A DNA stretch of 64,000 nt from a bacterium (GCA_017744355.1 JAGIBK010000001.1:124001-188000), one strand, 5' to 3'. Counted from the stretch's first letter, positions 48,539 to 57,867 are shown. The notes: generated by a model from the sequence alone, not told the origin. Program-made: numbers and translations.

Positions 48539-51259
48539 ATGCGTGAACACTATGTATTCGGTCGGACGTTACACGGTGAGCTCACCGAAGAGACGGTGCG
48601 CGACATCCTGGTCGAGGCTCAGGCCCGCAAGGAGCGCCTCGCGCGCACGCCCATCGACCGCATCCTGAGCGTGCTCGACCGTGCTGCACGGCTATGGGCG
48701 GATCCCGCCTATGCCGGTTGCCAGGAAGTCATGCGGCGCATCCCCGAGCAGATCGGCTTCTCGCCCGAGATGGTCGCCCAGGAACTCGGCAGCCTCAAGC
48801 TCGCTCTGTCGCGCGCGTACCTGGAGCCCAAGATCCGCCTGGAGCTGGGCTCGCTGGATGCCCTGGACATGTGGCAGGGCGGCAACGGGGCAGCCTTCAA
48901 GCGGGCGGTGCCGCGAGGGGTGGTGCTGCACGTTTCGAGCGGGAATGTCTTCACCGGCGGCATCCTGAGCATGATCGAAGGCGTCGTCACCAAGAACGTG
49001 AACCTCCTCAAGGCCGCGAGCAAGGCGCCGCTTTTCCCCTTGCTCTTCGCCAAGTCCCTGAAAGCGTGCGACCCCGAAGGGGTGGTGGCCGACTCCATCG
49101 CCATCCTCTCCTGGTCGGGCGGCAAGAGCCAGCTTCACAAGGTCTTCCAGCAGCACTGCGACGGCATCGTCGTGTGGGGCGGCGAAGAGGTGGTCCGCGA
49201 GTACCGCGAGGGTCTCTCGCTCAAGACCCACCTGGTCGAGTACGGCCCCAAGGTCTCGTTCGCGGCGATCGCCAAGGAGCGCCTCTCGGACCCGGCCGTG
49301 GCCGCCGAGATGGCGCGCTCGCTCGCCCTCTGGGACCAGAATGCCTGCTCTAGCCCCCAGGTCCTCTACCTCGAAGACGCCACCGAGGACGGTGAACCCA
49401 CCCGGGCCTTCATTACGGCCCTCAAAGAGGCGCTCGACGTCGTCCAGCGCGAGCTGCCGCAAGGGCCTCTCTCGATGCAAGAGCGCGCCGAGGTGACCAA
49501 GGAGCGCGAGATGGCCCGCTTCGATGCGGCCATGGGCGTTGCCGAGCTTCACACTCCGGGTACGGCGCCTTACTGGACCGTCATCGTCGAGCAGGACCCC
49601 GCCTTCAAGCTTTCGCCCCTGTTCCGCACCCTCTACGTCAAGCGCGTGGGGGACCTACGCGAACTGAGCACCCACCTTGCGCCCTATGGGGACGCCCTCC
49701 AGACCGCGGGCGTCTCGATTCCGCCTGCGCGCCTCTTCGACATCGCCGATCGCCTCCTGGCTTCGGGCGTGCTGCGGGTGACGGCGCTGGGCGAGATGAG
49801 CGGTGGGACCCCCGGCGAGCCCCACGACGGCCTGATCGCCCTCAACGAGCTGGTCAAGTGGGTCTCCATCGGCTTCTCGGAAGCCGGCGATCGCTTCGAC
49901 GGGGCCGAGTGGCTGGGCCCCGAGGAGCTGGAGGCCCTCTCCTTCGGACGCCGCCTGCGCCTCGTCACCGAGCTTGCGCCCGAGGCCCCCTACCATCGGG
50001 AGCGCCTCGAGGGCCTTCGGCTGGAGACACCCGAGGACTGGCACCAGCTTCCCCTGATGGAGCGGGACGACGTGGCCCTGCACACCCCGCCCGTCGGCGA
50101 GGGCCTCTTCACCCAAGCCCCCCAGGGCGGCCACTTCCTGCGCAGCGGCGGCTCGACCGCTTCCCCCAAGCTCTCGGTCTTCTCGTTCGAAGACTACGAG
50201 GACGACATGGCTCGCGCGGCGCGCGGCGCCTTCGCGGTGGGCCTGCGCCGGGGCGATCGCGTGGCGAACCTCTTCTACTCGGGCGGCCTCTACGGCTCGT
50301 TCCTCTCGGTCAACCGGGCCATCGAGATCGTCGGCTGCAACAGCTTCCCCTTCACCAGCTCGGTGCCGCCCGAGCAGATCCCCTACTTCCTCCGGGCCTA
50401 CGGCATCGACACCCTGATGGGCCTGCCCTCTTGGCTGCTGCGGGTCTTCGACGCCATCAAGGCCGACCCCGAGGGCATCCGCATCCGCAAGGTCTTCTAC
50501 ACCGGCGAGCACCTCTACCCGAGTGAGCAGGAGTACCTGAAGCGCACCTTCGGCGTCGAGGTCATCGGCTCGATCGGCTACGGTACGGTGGATGCGGGTC
50601 CCATCGGCTTCCAGTGCCCCTACACCAAGGGCGGCGAGCACCACATCCACGCGGACCACCAGTATGTCGAGCTGATCGACCGCCGCACCCGCGAGCCGGC
50701 GGGCCCCGGCGGCTTCGGCGAGGTGGTCGTGACCAACCTCAACCGGCGCATCATGCCCCTCATTCGCTACAAGATCGGCGACCTCGGTCGCTGGGTCGAG
50801 GGCGACTGCCCCTGCGGGCGATCCATGCCCCGCTTCGAGCTGCTCGGACGCAGCGACGACGTCGTGATCGTCGCGGGCCACGTCTTCCCCTACGCGGACT
50901 TCCAGCAGGCCGCAAGCACCGTCGAGGGCCTCAGCTCCATGATCCAGCTGGAGGCCTCCCTCGATGGCCATCAGGACCACCTGGTAGTGCGGGCCGAGCT
51001 GGTCGGCGAGGACCCGGACCGCGACGTCTCACAGCTCGAACGCCTGCTCGCCGAAGGGGTCGCCCGCAAGATCCCCTTGCTCGAAGAGGTGAGCGCCAAG
51101 GGCTTGCTCACAGGCCTCAAGTTCGAGGTCTTGCCCGCCGGCGGCCTGCCGCGCCTTGAGCGCACCGGCAAGGTCAAGCGGATCATCGACCAGCGCATGG
51201 TCAAGCCTGGCCGGACCGACCAGCGCCGCGAGGACAAGGCGGCCGATGGCCTTCACTAG
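48539..51259 (+). CDS. LuxC acyl reductase fused to a PaaK-like ligase domain
   Basis: 906 residues. Residues 1 to about 465 match LuxC, the NADPH-dependent acyl-CoA/acyl-protein reductase of aldehyde-dehydrogenase fold: VPRGVVLHVSSGNVFTGG, KAASKAPLFPLLFAKSL, catalytic Cys270 in WDQNACSSPQVLYLE. Residues from about 470 to the end form a complete PaaK-like ligase (LRSGGSTASPKLSVFS, GEHLYPSEQEYLKRTFG, DCPCGRSMPRFELLGRSDD). The fusion would pair acid activation with reduction to aldehyde in one chain. No luciferase (luxAB) is present. A GC-rich hairpin-prone spacer (48490-48520) precedes it and the SD is weak. Its stop overlaps the exporter start by 14 bases. Confidence 0.88.
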   Translation: MREHYVFGRTLHGELTEETVRDILVEAQARKERLARTPIDRILSVLDRAARLWADPAYAGCQEVMRRIPEQIGFSPEMVAQELGSLKLALSRAYLEPKIRLELGSLDALDMWQGGNGAAFKRAVPRGVVLHVSSGNVFTGGILSMIEGVVTKNVNLLKAASKAPLFPLLFAKSLKACDPEGVVADSIAILSWSGGKSQLHKVFQQHCDGIVVWGGEEVVREYREGLSLKTHLVEYGPKVSFAAIAKERLSDPAVAAEMARSLALWDQNACSSPQVLYLEDATEDGEPTRAFITALKEALDVVQRELPQGPLSMQERAEVTKEREMARFDAAMGVAELHTPGTAPYWTVIVEQDPAFKLSPLFRTLYVKRVGDLRELSTHLAPYGDALQTAGVSIPPARLFDIADRLLASGVLRVTALGEMSGGTPGEPHDGLIALNELVKWVSIGFSEAGDRFDGAEWLGPEELEALSFGRRLRLVTELAPEAPYHRERLEGLRLETPEDWHQLPLMERDDVALHTPPVGEGLFTQAPQGGHFLRSGGSTASPKLSVFSFEDYEDDMARAARGAFAVGLRRGDRVANLFYSGGLYGSFLSVNRAIEIVGCNSFPFTSSVPPEQIPYFLRAYGIDTLMGLPSWLLRVFDAIKADPEGIRIRKVFYTGEHLYPSEQEYLKRTFGVEVIGSIGYGTVDAGPIGFQCPYTKGGEHHIHADHQYVELIDRRTREPAGPGGFGEVVVTNLNRRIMPLIRYKIGDLGRWVEGDCPCGRSMPRFELLGRSDDVVIVAGHVFPYADFQQAASTVEGLSSMIQLEASLDGHQDHLVVRAELVGEDPDRDVSQLERLLAEGVARKIPLLEEVSAKGLLTGLKFEVLPAGGLPRLERTGKVKRIIDQRMVKPGRTDQRREDKAADGLH

Positions 51260-52463
51260 GGACTTCCGCCTGCTCTGGACAGGGCAGGCGGCTTCTCAGT
51301 TCGGCGATCGCGTCCACCAGCTCGCCATGGTCTGGTGGGTGCTCGATACCACCGGCTCGGCGGCTATGACCGGCGCCCTCATGGTGGCGACCAGCTTGCC
51401 CCTGATCCTGGTCGGCCCCTTTGCCGGGGCGCTCGCGGATCGCATGGACCGGCGCCGGCTCATGCTCGCCTGCGATTGGGCGCGCGCCGTGCTGGTGGCG
51501 GGGATGGCAGCGCTCGCCTACTTCCACATGTTGCCCTTGCCGCTGCTCTTCGGGCTTGCGATCCTGCTTTCCTGTATCGGGGCGGTCTTCACTCCAGCGG
51601 GCCTTGCCATCGTGCCGGAGGTGGTCGAGCAGGATCAGCTCTTGAAGGCCAACTCCGCTCTAGAGCTGACGACCCAGATGGCGGCGATCCTGGGCCCTGC
51701 GCTCGGTGGGCTCTTGGTGGCCGCCACCGGTGCCCCGGCGGCTTTTATCCTCAATGCGGCGACCTTCACCCTGTCTGGCTTCGCCCTCTCGGCCATGACG
51801 CGGCGCGCGCACGTGGCGCAGCCTGGGGCCGAGACCTACTGGGAGACCCTCAAGGGAGGCGCCCGGACCCTCGCGGAGCGGCCGGCGATCGCCTCGCTGC
51901 TCGGCGCCTTCGCGGTGGCGAACCTCTTCCTGGCGCCCATCCCCGTGCTCTTGCCGGTTTTCGCCAAGGACGTCTTCGCCGCCGGAGCCAGCGGCCTCGG
52001 CATGCTCGAAGGGGCGCTCGGCGTCGGGATGATCGCGGCGGCCCTAGTGCTGGTGCGGCGGAGCGACGTGCGGCGCAAGGTCGCCCTCATCGCGGGCTCG
52101 TTCGCCTTGCAGGGGGTGTGCCTCGCCCTGATGGGCCTCAAGCCTCAGTTCGCAGGCTTCGTTGTCGGCCTCTTGATCCTGGGGGCGGCCCTGAGCGCGC
52201 TCAACATCGTGACGCTCGCGGCCTTCCAGCGGGCCGTCCCCGCCGAGCAACTCGGGCGCTTCATGGGCCTGCTCACCGCCGTGGCCCTCGGGGTGATGCC
52301 CGCCTCTTACGCGCTGGTCGGGGTGCTGGCGAGCCGCGTGCCGCCGGGTGCCATCTTCGCCGCTTCGGGGGTGATGCTCGCCCTGGTGGGGATTCTCTTG
52401 CCCCTCTTGCCCGGGGTGAAGGCCTTCGACGCCGGCGAGACGCCGGTCGCTATCGAGGCCTGA
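51246..52463 (+). CDS. MFS transporter (MFS_3/EntS-like)
   Basis: 405 residues and about twelve transmembrane segments. MFS marks are FAGALADRMDRRRLMLACDW (loop 2-3 motif) and the even hydrophobic spacing; the closest type is the MFS_3 family, which includes the enterobactin exporter EntS and macrolide exporters. ATG 51246 with SD AAGGCGG is preferred to a longer frame inside the LuxC fusion. Translationally coupled to that gene, so it probably exports the operon's product or protects from it. Confidence 0.85.
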   Translation: MAFTRDFRLLWTGQAASQFGDRVHQLAMVWWVLDTTGSAAMTGALMVATSLPLILVGPFAGALADRMDRRRLMLACDWARAVLVAGMAALAYFHMLPLPLLFGLAILLSCIGAVFTPAGLAIVPEVVEQDQLLKANSALELTTQMAAILGPALGGLLVAATGAPAAFILNAATFTLSGFALSAMTRRAHVAQPGAETYWETLKGGARTLAERPAIASLLGAFAVANLFLAPIPVLLPVFAKDVFAAGASGLGMLEGALGVGMIAAALVLVRRSDVRRKVALIAGSFALQGVCLALMGLKPQFAGFVVGLLILGAALSALNIVTLAAFQRAVPAEQLGRFMGLLTAVALGVMPASYALVGVLASRVPPGAIFAASGVMLALVGILLPLLPGVKAFDAGETPVAIEA

Positions 52464-52464
52464 A

Positions 52465-52500
52465 GGGCTTCCGCCCGCGACGCGGACGGAAGCCCTCCTT
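52465..52500. terminator. Bidirectional terminator between MFS and chemoreceptor genes
   Basis: GGGCTTCCG (52465-52473) pairs with CGGAAGCCC (52487-52495) plus an inner CCGCG/CGCGG extension, then TCCTT on the plus side. It lies between convergent genes and can serve both. Confidence 0.65.
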
Positions 52501-52503
52501 GGA

Positions 52504-54543
52504 TCAGACGAGAATCCGCTCGTTGCCGCGCGGGATCGCAAGCGTCCGCTCGGCCGTTTCGGTCCGGAAGAAGGCCATGGCCTCCTGGAGCCTGCTGGCC
52601 TGTAGCTTGAGGTCGTCGGCGGTCCGGGCGACCTGCTCGGTGGCCGTTGCCGCTTCCTGGGAGCTGCGGCTCTGCTGCTCGACCGCTGCGACCACCTGGG
52701 CGCACCCGGTACGCTGCTCGCCCGTCGCGTAGGTCACGGTCTGGGTGGCTTGAGCCATCTCGGTGACGGCCTCTTCCACGTGGCGGTTGATGCGCCCCAT
52801 CTGCTCGGCGCTCGTGACGATCTGGGCGCTCGCCCGGGTCTGCTCGTCGGTGGCGATCGCAACCTCGCCCATGAGGGCGTTCACCTCGCTCGCCGCCGTT
52901 TGGAGCTGCTTGAGGACCTCGCCGGTGCGCGCCGCGAGCCGGACGCCTTCCTCTGCCTGCTCGCTTCCCTGGCGGGTCACTTCGGCGGCTTGCTGGGTTT
53001 CGACCTGCACCCCCTTGATGAGGGAGCCGATCTCCTGGGTGGCGTGGGCGCAGCGCTCGGCGAGCTTGCGGACCTCGTCGGCGACCACGGCGAAGCCTCG
53101 GCCGGCCTCACCCGCCCTTGCCGCCTCGATGGCGGCGTTGAGGGCGAGGAGGTTGGTCTGCTCGGCGATGTCGTCGATCACCTCGATGATCCGCCCGATC
53201 TCGCCCGAGCGCTCTTCCAGGTGGTGGATGGTGCGCTGGATGGCGGTCATGGTGCCGGCGACGGTCGTGATCCCCTCGATGGTCTGCGCGAGCGCCGTCC
53301 CGCCGGCCTTGGCCCCCTCGGCGGCCTGGCCCGAGACCTGGCTCGCGTGGGCCACGTTGCCTGCGACCTGCTGGAGACTCGCCGCGAGCTCCGCGATGGC
53401 GCTGCTCGTCTGCGTCACCGAGGCGCCGAGCTCGTGGGACTGACGCTCGATCTGCTGGACCTTCTGGCTCACCACCTGGGCGCTCTGGTCCACCGAGCGG
53501 ATGCTCGAACTCATCTCGACGATGGTGGCCGAGGTCTCCTCGGCGCTCGCCGCCTGCTGGGTGACCGTCGCGCTCAGCTCGGAGCTCGAGCTGCTGAGCT
53601 GCTCGGCCCCCGAGCCGACCGACTCGGAGGCGGCGCGCACCCGGCCGACGATGGCGCGCAGGCTCGTGATCATGTGGGCGACGGCGACGCCGAACTGGTC
53701 GCGATCGCTCTTGGGGGTGACCGTCCGGGTGAAGTCCCCGCGGCTCATGCCCTCGGCGGTATCGGCGACCTCCTTGAGGTAGGTCGTCATGCGCTCGAAG
53801 GTCCGGGCCATGTCCCCCAGCTCGTCCTGGCTGGTGACCTCCAGGCGCTGATCCAGCTCGCCGCGCGAGATTCCGTCGGCGGCCTCGGCGATCCGTTGGA
53901 CGTTGCGGGTGATCTGGCGCGAGAGGAGGGTTCCCAGGATGCCGCCGACCAACATCGCCAGCGCAATCGAGGCGATATTGGTCAGCAAGGCCGCCTGGTA
54001 GACCCGTTCGGCCCCCTGCGTGGCCTCGCTCACCCCTTTCTCGTTGTGGTCGAGCAACCGGTTGACGTCCGCCTTGATGCGCATGTAGATCGGCAGGGTC
54101 TTCGCCTTGACGTGGGTGACGGCCGCCAACTTGTTACCCTTCCGGCTGATGTCGAGGGTTTCCTCCAGCTGGGTCAGGTAATCGGCGTAAGCGCGGCCGA
54201 TGCCCTCGAACAGCGCCGCTTGGTTCGTATCGGTGATGGTCGGGCGATAGCGGTCCATGGCCTTGGTGACGAGCTCGCGCCGCTCGCCGATCTCGCGCTC
54301 GACCTCGGCGAGCTGCGCCGCGTCGGTCTCGTAGAGGTGCCGATTCAGCAGCCGCTGGAGGTTGGAGAGGTTGGTGTCGATCTTGCCCGCCGAGGCGGTC
54401 GCGGGCAACCAGTCGTTGCTCAGCTCGACGACCGTCCCGTGGACGCTCATCAGCTGGGCGATGGTGATGCCACCCGCCACCAGCACCATCAGGCCGATCC
54501 CGAAAAAGCTGCCGATCAGCTTTTTGCCCACCGTCAATCTCAT
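52504..54543 (-). CDS. Methyl-accepting chemotaxis protein
   Basis: 679 residues. TM1 (about 10-30), a four-helix-bundle periplasmic sensor (about 35-185), TM2 (about 188-210), a HAMP domain ([20 protein letters not shown]) and a second HAMP-like segment ([13 protein letters not shown]), then the signalling coiled coil. The hairpin tip carries the canonical [20 protein letters not shown] and [17 protein letters not shown]. It should report a ligand to CheA/CheW. No che genes are nearby, so it is an orphan receptor. An AT-rich upstream region (54610-54665) must hold its promoter. Confidence 0.93.
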   Translation of the reverse strand: MRLTVGKKLIGSFFGIGLMVLVAGGITIAQLMSVHGTVVELSNDWLPATASAGKIDTNLSNLQRLLNRHLYETDAAQLAEVEREIGERRELVTKAMDRYRPTITDTNQAALFEGIGRAYADYLTQLEETLDISRKGNKLAAVTHVKAKTLPIYMRIKADVNRLLDHNEKGVSEATQGAERVYQAALLTNIASIALAMLVGGILGTLLSRQITRNVQRIAEAADGISRGELDQRLEVTSQDELGDMARTFERMTTYLKEVADTAEGMSRGDFTRTVTPKSDRDQFGVAVAHMITSLRAIVGRVRAASESVGSGAEQLSSSSSELSATVTQQAASAEETSATIVEMSSSIRSVDQSAQVVSQKVQQIERQSHELGASVTQTSSAIAELAASLQQVAGNVAHASQVSGQAAEGAKAGGTALAQTIEGITTVAGTMTAIQRTIHHLEERSGEIGRIIEVIDDIAEQTNLLALNAAIEAARAGEAGRGFAVVADEVRKLAERCAHATQEIGSLIKGVQVETQQAAEVTRQGSEQAEEGVRLAARTGEVLKQLQTAASEVNALMGEVAIATDEQTRASAQIVTSAEQMGRINRHVEEAVTEMAQATQTVTYATGEQRTGCAQVVAAVEQQSRSSQEAATATEQVARTADDLKLQASRLQEAMAFFRTETAERTLAIPRGNERILV

Positions 54544-54780
54544 TGTCCCTCCTTGAATTCGCCGCTTGAGGGACCCCGCGAGCCCCTACCGAAGCGCCGT
54601 GACCCCTGAAACGATGCATGTCAATAACAATAATTAACAAAAGATTATCAATGTTAACACATGCAAGGTGCTCGGCCCCGCGAGGAACGGGGGCCTTGCG
54701 TGAAGATCCCGTGACGCGGACGAGGCCCCGACGGATTCGTCGGGGCCTCGTCAAGCTGGCAAGAAGGCGGGTCGTGGGGG
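54544..54780. other. AT-rich spacer and strong hairpins upstream of the chemoreceptor
   Basis: About 54615-54660 is unusually AT-rich (TAACAATAATTAAC and neighbours) and probably contains the chemoreceptor promoter, with TTGATA-like and TTAATT-like boxes on the minus strand but no decisive pair. GGCCCC/GGGGCC arms near 54674-54695 form a smaller hairpin. No gene seen. Confidence 0.4.
54719..54752. terminator. Strong 15-bp hairpin after the Nudix gene
   Basis: GACGAGGCCCCGACG (54719-54733) pairs perfectly with CGTCGGGGCCTCGTC (54738-54752) across GATT. It follows the minus-strand Nudix gene by about 30 bases, but a T tract is missing. Confidence 0.55.
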
Positions 54781-55233
54781 CTAATCGGCCCACATGGCGC
54801 CGAGGTTCAGGATGGCGCCTGCGTAGCCTCCGGCGTGCGCCGCCTGGAGCTCAGGGGCGATCGCCGGGTAGAGGGTCACCTCGCTGAGCTGCGACACCGG
54901 GATGAACTCGACCGCGTCGATCACGTCCGCCTCGGGCACGGCGAGGGTGCCGCCCTCGATCCGGCCGAGCAGGTAGATGTTGACCACGTGCCGGGTGCCG
55001 CGGGGGCAGATGGCCTCGGAGAGGTAGAGCATCCGCTCGATCGAGATGTCGAGGCCGGTCTCTTCCTTGATTTCGCGGATGGCGCACTGCTCGAACGACT
55101 CGCCGAAGTCGAGCCCGCCGCCGGGCAGCATCCAGTAGGTCTTGTCCCCCTTGCGATGGCGGACCAGCAACAGCTGGTCGTCCTTGGGCAGGACGGTGCA
55201 GACGCGGATTCGCGGGGCCTTGCTCACGCTCAT
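54781..55233 (-). CDS. Nudix hydrolase
   Basis: 150 residues with a full Nudix box, GGLDFGESFEQCAIREIKEE followed by TGLDI (about 39-62), which binds the metal and cleaves nucleoside-diphosphate-X bonds. LLLVRHRKGDKTYWMLPGGG precedes it, as is usual for MutT/ADP-ribose pyrophosphatase relatives. Substrate cannot be told. Its ATG overlaps the stop of the YnbB-like gene by four bases. Confidence 0.88.
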   Translation of the reverse strand: MSVSKAPRIRVCTVLPKDDQLLLVRHRKGDKTYWMLPGGGLDFGESFEQCAIREIKEETGLDISIERMLYLSEAICPRGTRHVVNIYLLGRIEGGTLAVPEADVIDAVEFIPVSQLSEVTLYPAIAPELQAAHAGGYAGAILNLGAMWAD

Positions 55234-56486
55234 GCGCGCACCGCCGCGCGCATTTTCTCGAGGCACTGCTCCAGCGCGATGCGGGCGTGCGAGTAGGTCA
55301 GCCCGCCTTGGTAGTACGCGACATAGGGCTCGCGCAGCGGCCCATCGGCCGACAGCTCGATGGTCGAGCCCTCGATGAAGGTGCCGCCCGCCATCACCAC
55401 GTTGTCCTCGTAGCCAGGCACCACATCGGGGATGGGCTGGACGTAGGCGTGGACCGGCGAGGACTCCTGGATGCCGCGGCAGAAGGCCACGAGCAACTCG
55501 GGGCTCCCCAGCCGGATCGACTGGATGATGTCGGTGCGCTTGGCTTCGGGCAGGGGATCCACGTCGAAGCCGAGCGAGGCGAAGAGGCGGCTTGCGAGGG
55601 TCGCGGCCTTGAGGGCCTCGCCGACCACGTTGGGGGCGATGAAGAAGCCCTGGAACAGGAGGCGGTTGTAATCGAGGCTCGCCCCGCCGTCGCGGCCGAT
55701 GCCGGGAGCGATCAGGCGGCAGGCCGCGCGCTCGACCAGGTCCTCGCGGCCGGCCACGTAGCCGCCCATGGGCACGATGCCGCCGCCCGGGTTCTTGATG
55801 AGGCTGCCTGCCACCAGGTCCGCCCCCACGTCGCAGGGTTCTAGCTCCTCGGTGAACTCGCCGTAGCAGTTGTCCACGAAGACCACCAGGTCGGGGCGAA
55901 CGGCCTTGACCCGGCGGATGATCTCGCCGATCTCGGCGACCGTGACCGACGGGCGCCAGGAGTAGCCGCGCGAGCGCTGGATGGCGATCACCCGGGTCTC
56001 GGGGCGCAAGGCGCCGACCAGGCCCTCCATGTCCACCCGGCCGTCGGGCAACAGGTCGTGCTCCCGGTACAGGACGCCCCACTCCATCAAGGAGCCCTGG
56101 CCCGGCGCCCGGGTGCCGATCACCTCTTCGAGGGTGTCGTAGGGGTGGCCCGTGACGTAGAGCAGCTCGTCACCGGGCTTGAGGGCGCCGAAGAGGGCGA
56201 CGGCGATCGCGTGGGTCCCCGAGGCGAACTGGGTGCGCACCAGGGCCGCCTCGGCCCCGATGGCCTGGGCGAAGACCGCCTCCATGGCCTCGCGGCCCAG
56301 GTCCCCGTGGCCGTAGCCGGTGGTGCCGGCGAAGTGCTGCTCGCCGATCTTGTGGTCGATGAAGGCCTTGAGGACCTTGCGCTGGTTGTGGTGGCGGATG
56401 CGCTCGATCTCGGCCCAAACGGGGGCGAGGTCTCGTTCGGCTTGGGCGATCAGCTCGAGCGCCGGGGCCTGGGAAAGGGTGGCCAT
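55230..56486 (-). CDS. YnbB/Alr-type PLP enzyme (methionine gamma-lyase-like family)
   Basis: 418 residues of the Cys/Met-metabolism PLP fold. Typical family segments are TTGYGHGDLGREAMEAVFAQ, RTQFASGTHAIAVALFGALK, the phosphate/Asp region VVFVDNCYGEFTEELEP, the Schiff-base Lys in SLIKNPGGGIVPMGGYVAG (about 231) and AGGTFIEGSTIELSADGP. The family is annotated as aluminum resistance protein or methionine gamma-lyase family protein; the true reaction is uncertain, probably C-S or beta/gamma elimination. Part of the minus-strand group that also holds the kinase and Nudix genes. Confidence 0.85.
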   Translation of the reverse strand: MATLSQAPALELIAQAERDLAPVWAEIERIRHHNQRKVLKAFIDHKIGEQHFAGTTGYGHGDLGREAMEAVFAQAIGAEAALVRTQFASGTHAIAVALFGALKPGDELLYVTGHPYDTLEEVIGTRAPGQGSLMEWGVLYREHDLLPDGRVDMEGLVGALRPETRVIAIQRSRGYSWRPSVTVAEIGEIIRRVKAVRPDLVVFVDNCYGEFTEELEPCDVGADLVAGSLIKNPGGGIVPMGGYVAGREDLVERAACRLIAPGIGRDGGASLDYNRLLFQGFFIAPNVVGEALKAATLASRLFASLGFDVDPLPEAKRTDIIQSIRLGSPELLVAFCRGIQESSPVHAYVQPIPDVVPGYEDNVVMAGGTFIEGSTIELSADGPLREPYVAYYQGGLTYSHARIALEQCLEKMRAAVRA

Positions 56487-56531
56487 GGGGACGGGATGCT
56501 CCTTTGCGACGTCGGATGGGGCGCGAGCCCA

Positions 56532-57470
56532 TTATATCCCGAAGGTCCCAAGGCGAGCGAGGGCCTCCTGCGCCGTTTGGGGGCGTTCCTTGGCCGGCAT
56601 GGCGAGCATCGATTTAAGCAGGGCGTCGAGGCCCTCGCTGAGCGCGACCTTCCATTCGAGCCGTGCGTGCTGCCCGTCGTAGAGGAGCAAGGGGTTCTTG
56701 CCCGTGAGGAGGTAGAGCACGGTGCAGGCCAGGCCGTAGAGGTCGCTCGAGGGGTAGGCTTCGAGGCCCATGGCTTGCTCAGGGGCGGCGTAGCCCAGGG
56801 TGTGCATGGTCGTGAGCGCCTCGATTGCAACCCCTTGCTTGTCGTGGGTGCGGTCGGAGGCGGAGCCGAAGTCGATCAGCCAGATCTTGCCATCCGCGTC
56901 CCGCAGGAGATTCTCGGGCTTGAGGTCCCGGTGCAGGACCGGCGGCTTCTGGCCGTGGAGGTAGACGAGCACCTCCAGGACCTGGCGCATGACGTCGCGG
57001 GCCTCGTGCTCGGACATGGGCCCGCGCCGCCCGATGAAATCGAACAGATCCTCGCCGTCGATGAAGGCCATGGAGGCGCAGAGCATCCCCTGATGCTCGC
57101 CCTGCGCCTCCACCTTGGGGATGTGCGGGTGCGAGAGGCTCATCAGGAGCCGGACCTCGCGCTTGAAGAGCTCAGCGTCCTTGTCGTCGCCGCGCCGGGG
57201 ATCGAAGGTCTTGAGGGCCCGCAGGGCGTTCTGGGCGGTGCGATCGCGCGTCAGGTAGACGAAGCCGCAGTTCCCTTCGCCGATGGGCTCGACGACCTCG
57301 AAGCGCTGGGCCAGGATCGTGCCCGAGGGCAGCGGAATGGCGGGATGGAAGTTTGGTCCCGCCGGGGGAAAGCCCGCCCCGCGCGCGCCGGGGGCGGCGA
57401 ACGGCGGCATGAATGGGCCGCCCGCCTGAGGATGCCGGGGCGGCTGGATCCTGGGATCGAAAGGTTGCAT
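56532..57470 (-). CDS. Ser/Thr protein kinase (Hanks type)
   Basis: 312 residues. After a Pro/Gly-rich N-terminal tail (1-45) comes a complete kinase domain: glycine loop IGEGNCGFVY, VAIK-type Lys in LRALKTFDPRR, catalytic HRDLKPENLL, metal DFGSASDR and AAPEQAMG. No transmembrane or sensor domain follows, so it is a small soluble kinase. Start 57470 is set by the SD GAGGAGG five bases upstream; that SD can pair with an upstream CCTCCTCGCAC, suggesting translational control. Natural substrates are not apparent. Confidence 0.9.
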   Translation of the reverse strand: MQPFDPRIQPPRHPQAGGPFMPPFAAPGARGAGFPPAGPNFHPAIPLPSGTILAQRFEVVEPIGEGNCGFVYLTRDRTAQNALRALKTFDPRRGDDKDAELFKREVRLLMSLSHPHIPKVEAQGEHQGMLCASMAFIDGEDLFDFIGRRGPMSEHEARDVMRQVLEVLVYLHGQKPPVLHRDLKPENLLRDADGKIWLIDFGSASDRTHDKQGVAIEALTTMHTLGYAAPEQAMGLEAYPSSDLYGLACTVLYLLTGKNPLLLYDGQHARLEWKVALSEGLDALLKSMLAMPAKERPQTAQEALARLGTFGI

Positions 57471-57477
57471 GGCGTAT

Positions 57478-57527
57478 CCTCCTCTCGCACGGTCATCGGC
57501 ATCGTACCGAGGGAGGGTGCGAGGAGG
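57478..57527 (-). promoter_or_regulatory. SD-sequestering hairpin in the kinase leader
   Basis: In the minus-strand mRNA CCTCCTCGCAC (57527-57517) can pair with GTGCGAGAGGAGG (57490-57478), interrupted only by a two-base bulge. The right arm contains the kinase SD. Formation would block initiation and melting would allow it. Confidence 0.5.
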
Positions 57528-57569
57528 GAAGGAAGCCTTCGCCAATCTCCATGTATGGAAGGGGCGACC

Positions 57570-57863
57570 CTAGAAGACGTGGAGGATCTCCAGCTCGTAG
57601 CCGGACAGCCAGGTCTCCCAGTGGCCCGTTTCGACGAAGGCCACGGCCTTGGAGACCACCGAGTTGGCATGACTCGCGTCGTTGCTGACGTAGGCGATGC
57701 CGAGGGTCGCGACCTGCCAGAGGTCCTGGTCTTCGACCTCGGAGGCGCTCACGGCGTACTCGTTGTGCAGCCGGGTGAGGATCGACTTGACGACGCGGCG
57801 CTTGTCCTTGAGGGAGTGCGCCTGGGGCAGGTGGAGCCTGAGGAGCGCCGTCGCGACGATCAT
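57570..57863 (-). CDS. DUF503 (YlxP-like) protein
   Basis: 97 residues with the DUF503 pattern: LHLPQAHSLKDKRRVVKSIL at the N-terminus, NEYAVSASEVEDQDLWQVATL in the middle, and a C-terminal strand YELEILHVF. YlxP homologues are linked by genome context to ribosome maturation (near rbfA/infB in Firmicutes) but have no proven activity. Here it lies four bases after a B12-binding protein gene. Confidence 0.88.
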   Translation of the reverse strand: MIVATALLRLHLPQAHSLKDKRRVVKSILTRLHNEYAVSASEVEDQDLWQVATLGIAYVSNDASHANSVVSKAVAFVETGHWETWLSGYELEILHVF

Positions 57864-57867
57864 CGGC

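Noticed and set aside
44802..52463. Bioluminescence (lux) operon
   Set aside because: No LuxA/LuxB or LuxD is encoded, and two PaaK-like ligases plus an exporter are not part of lux operons.
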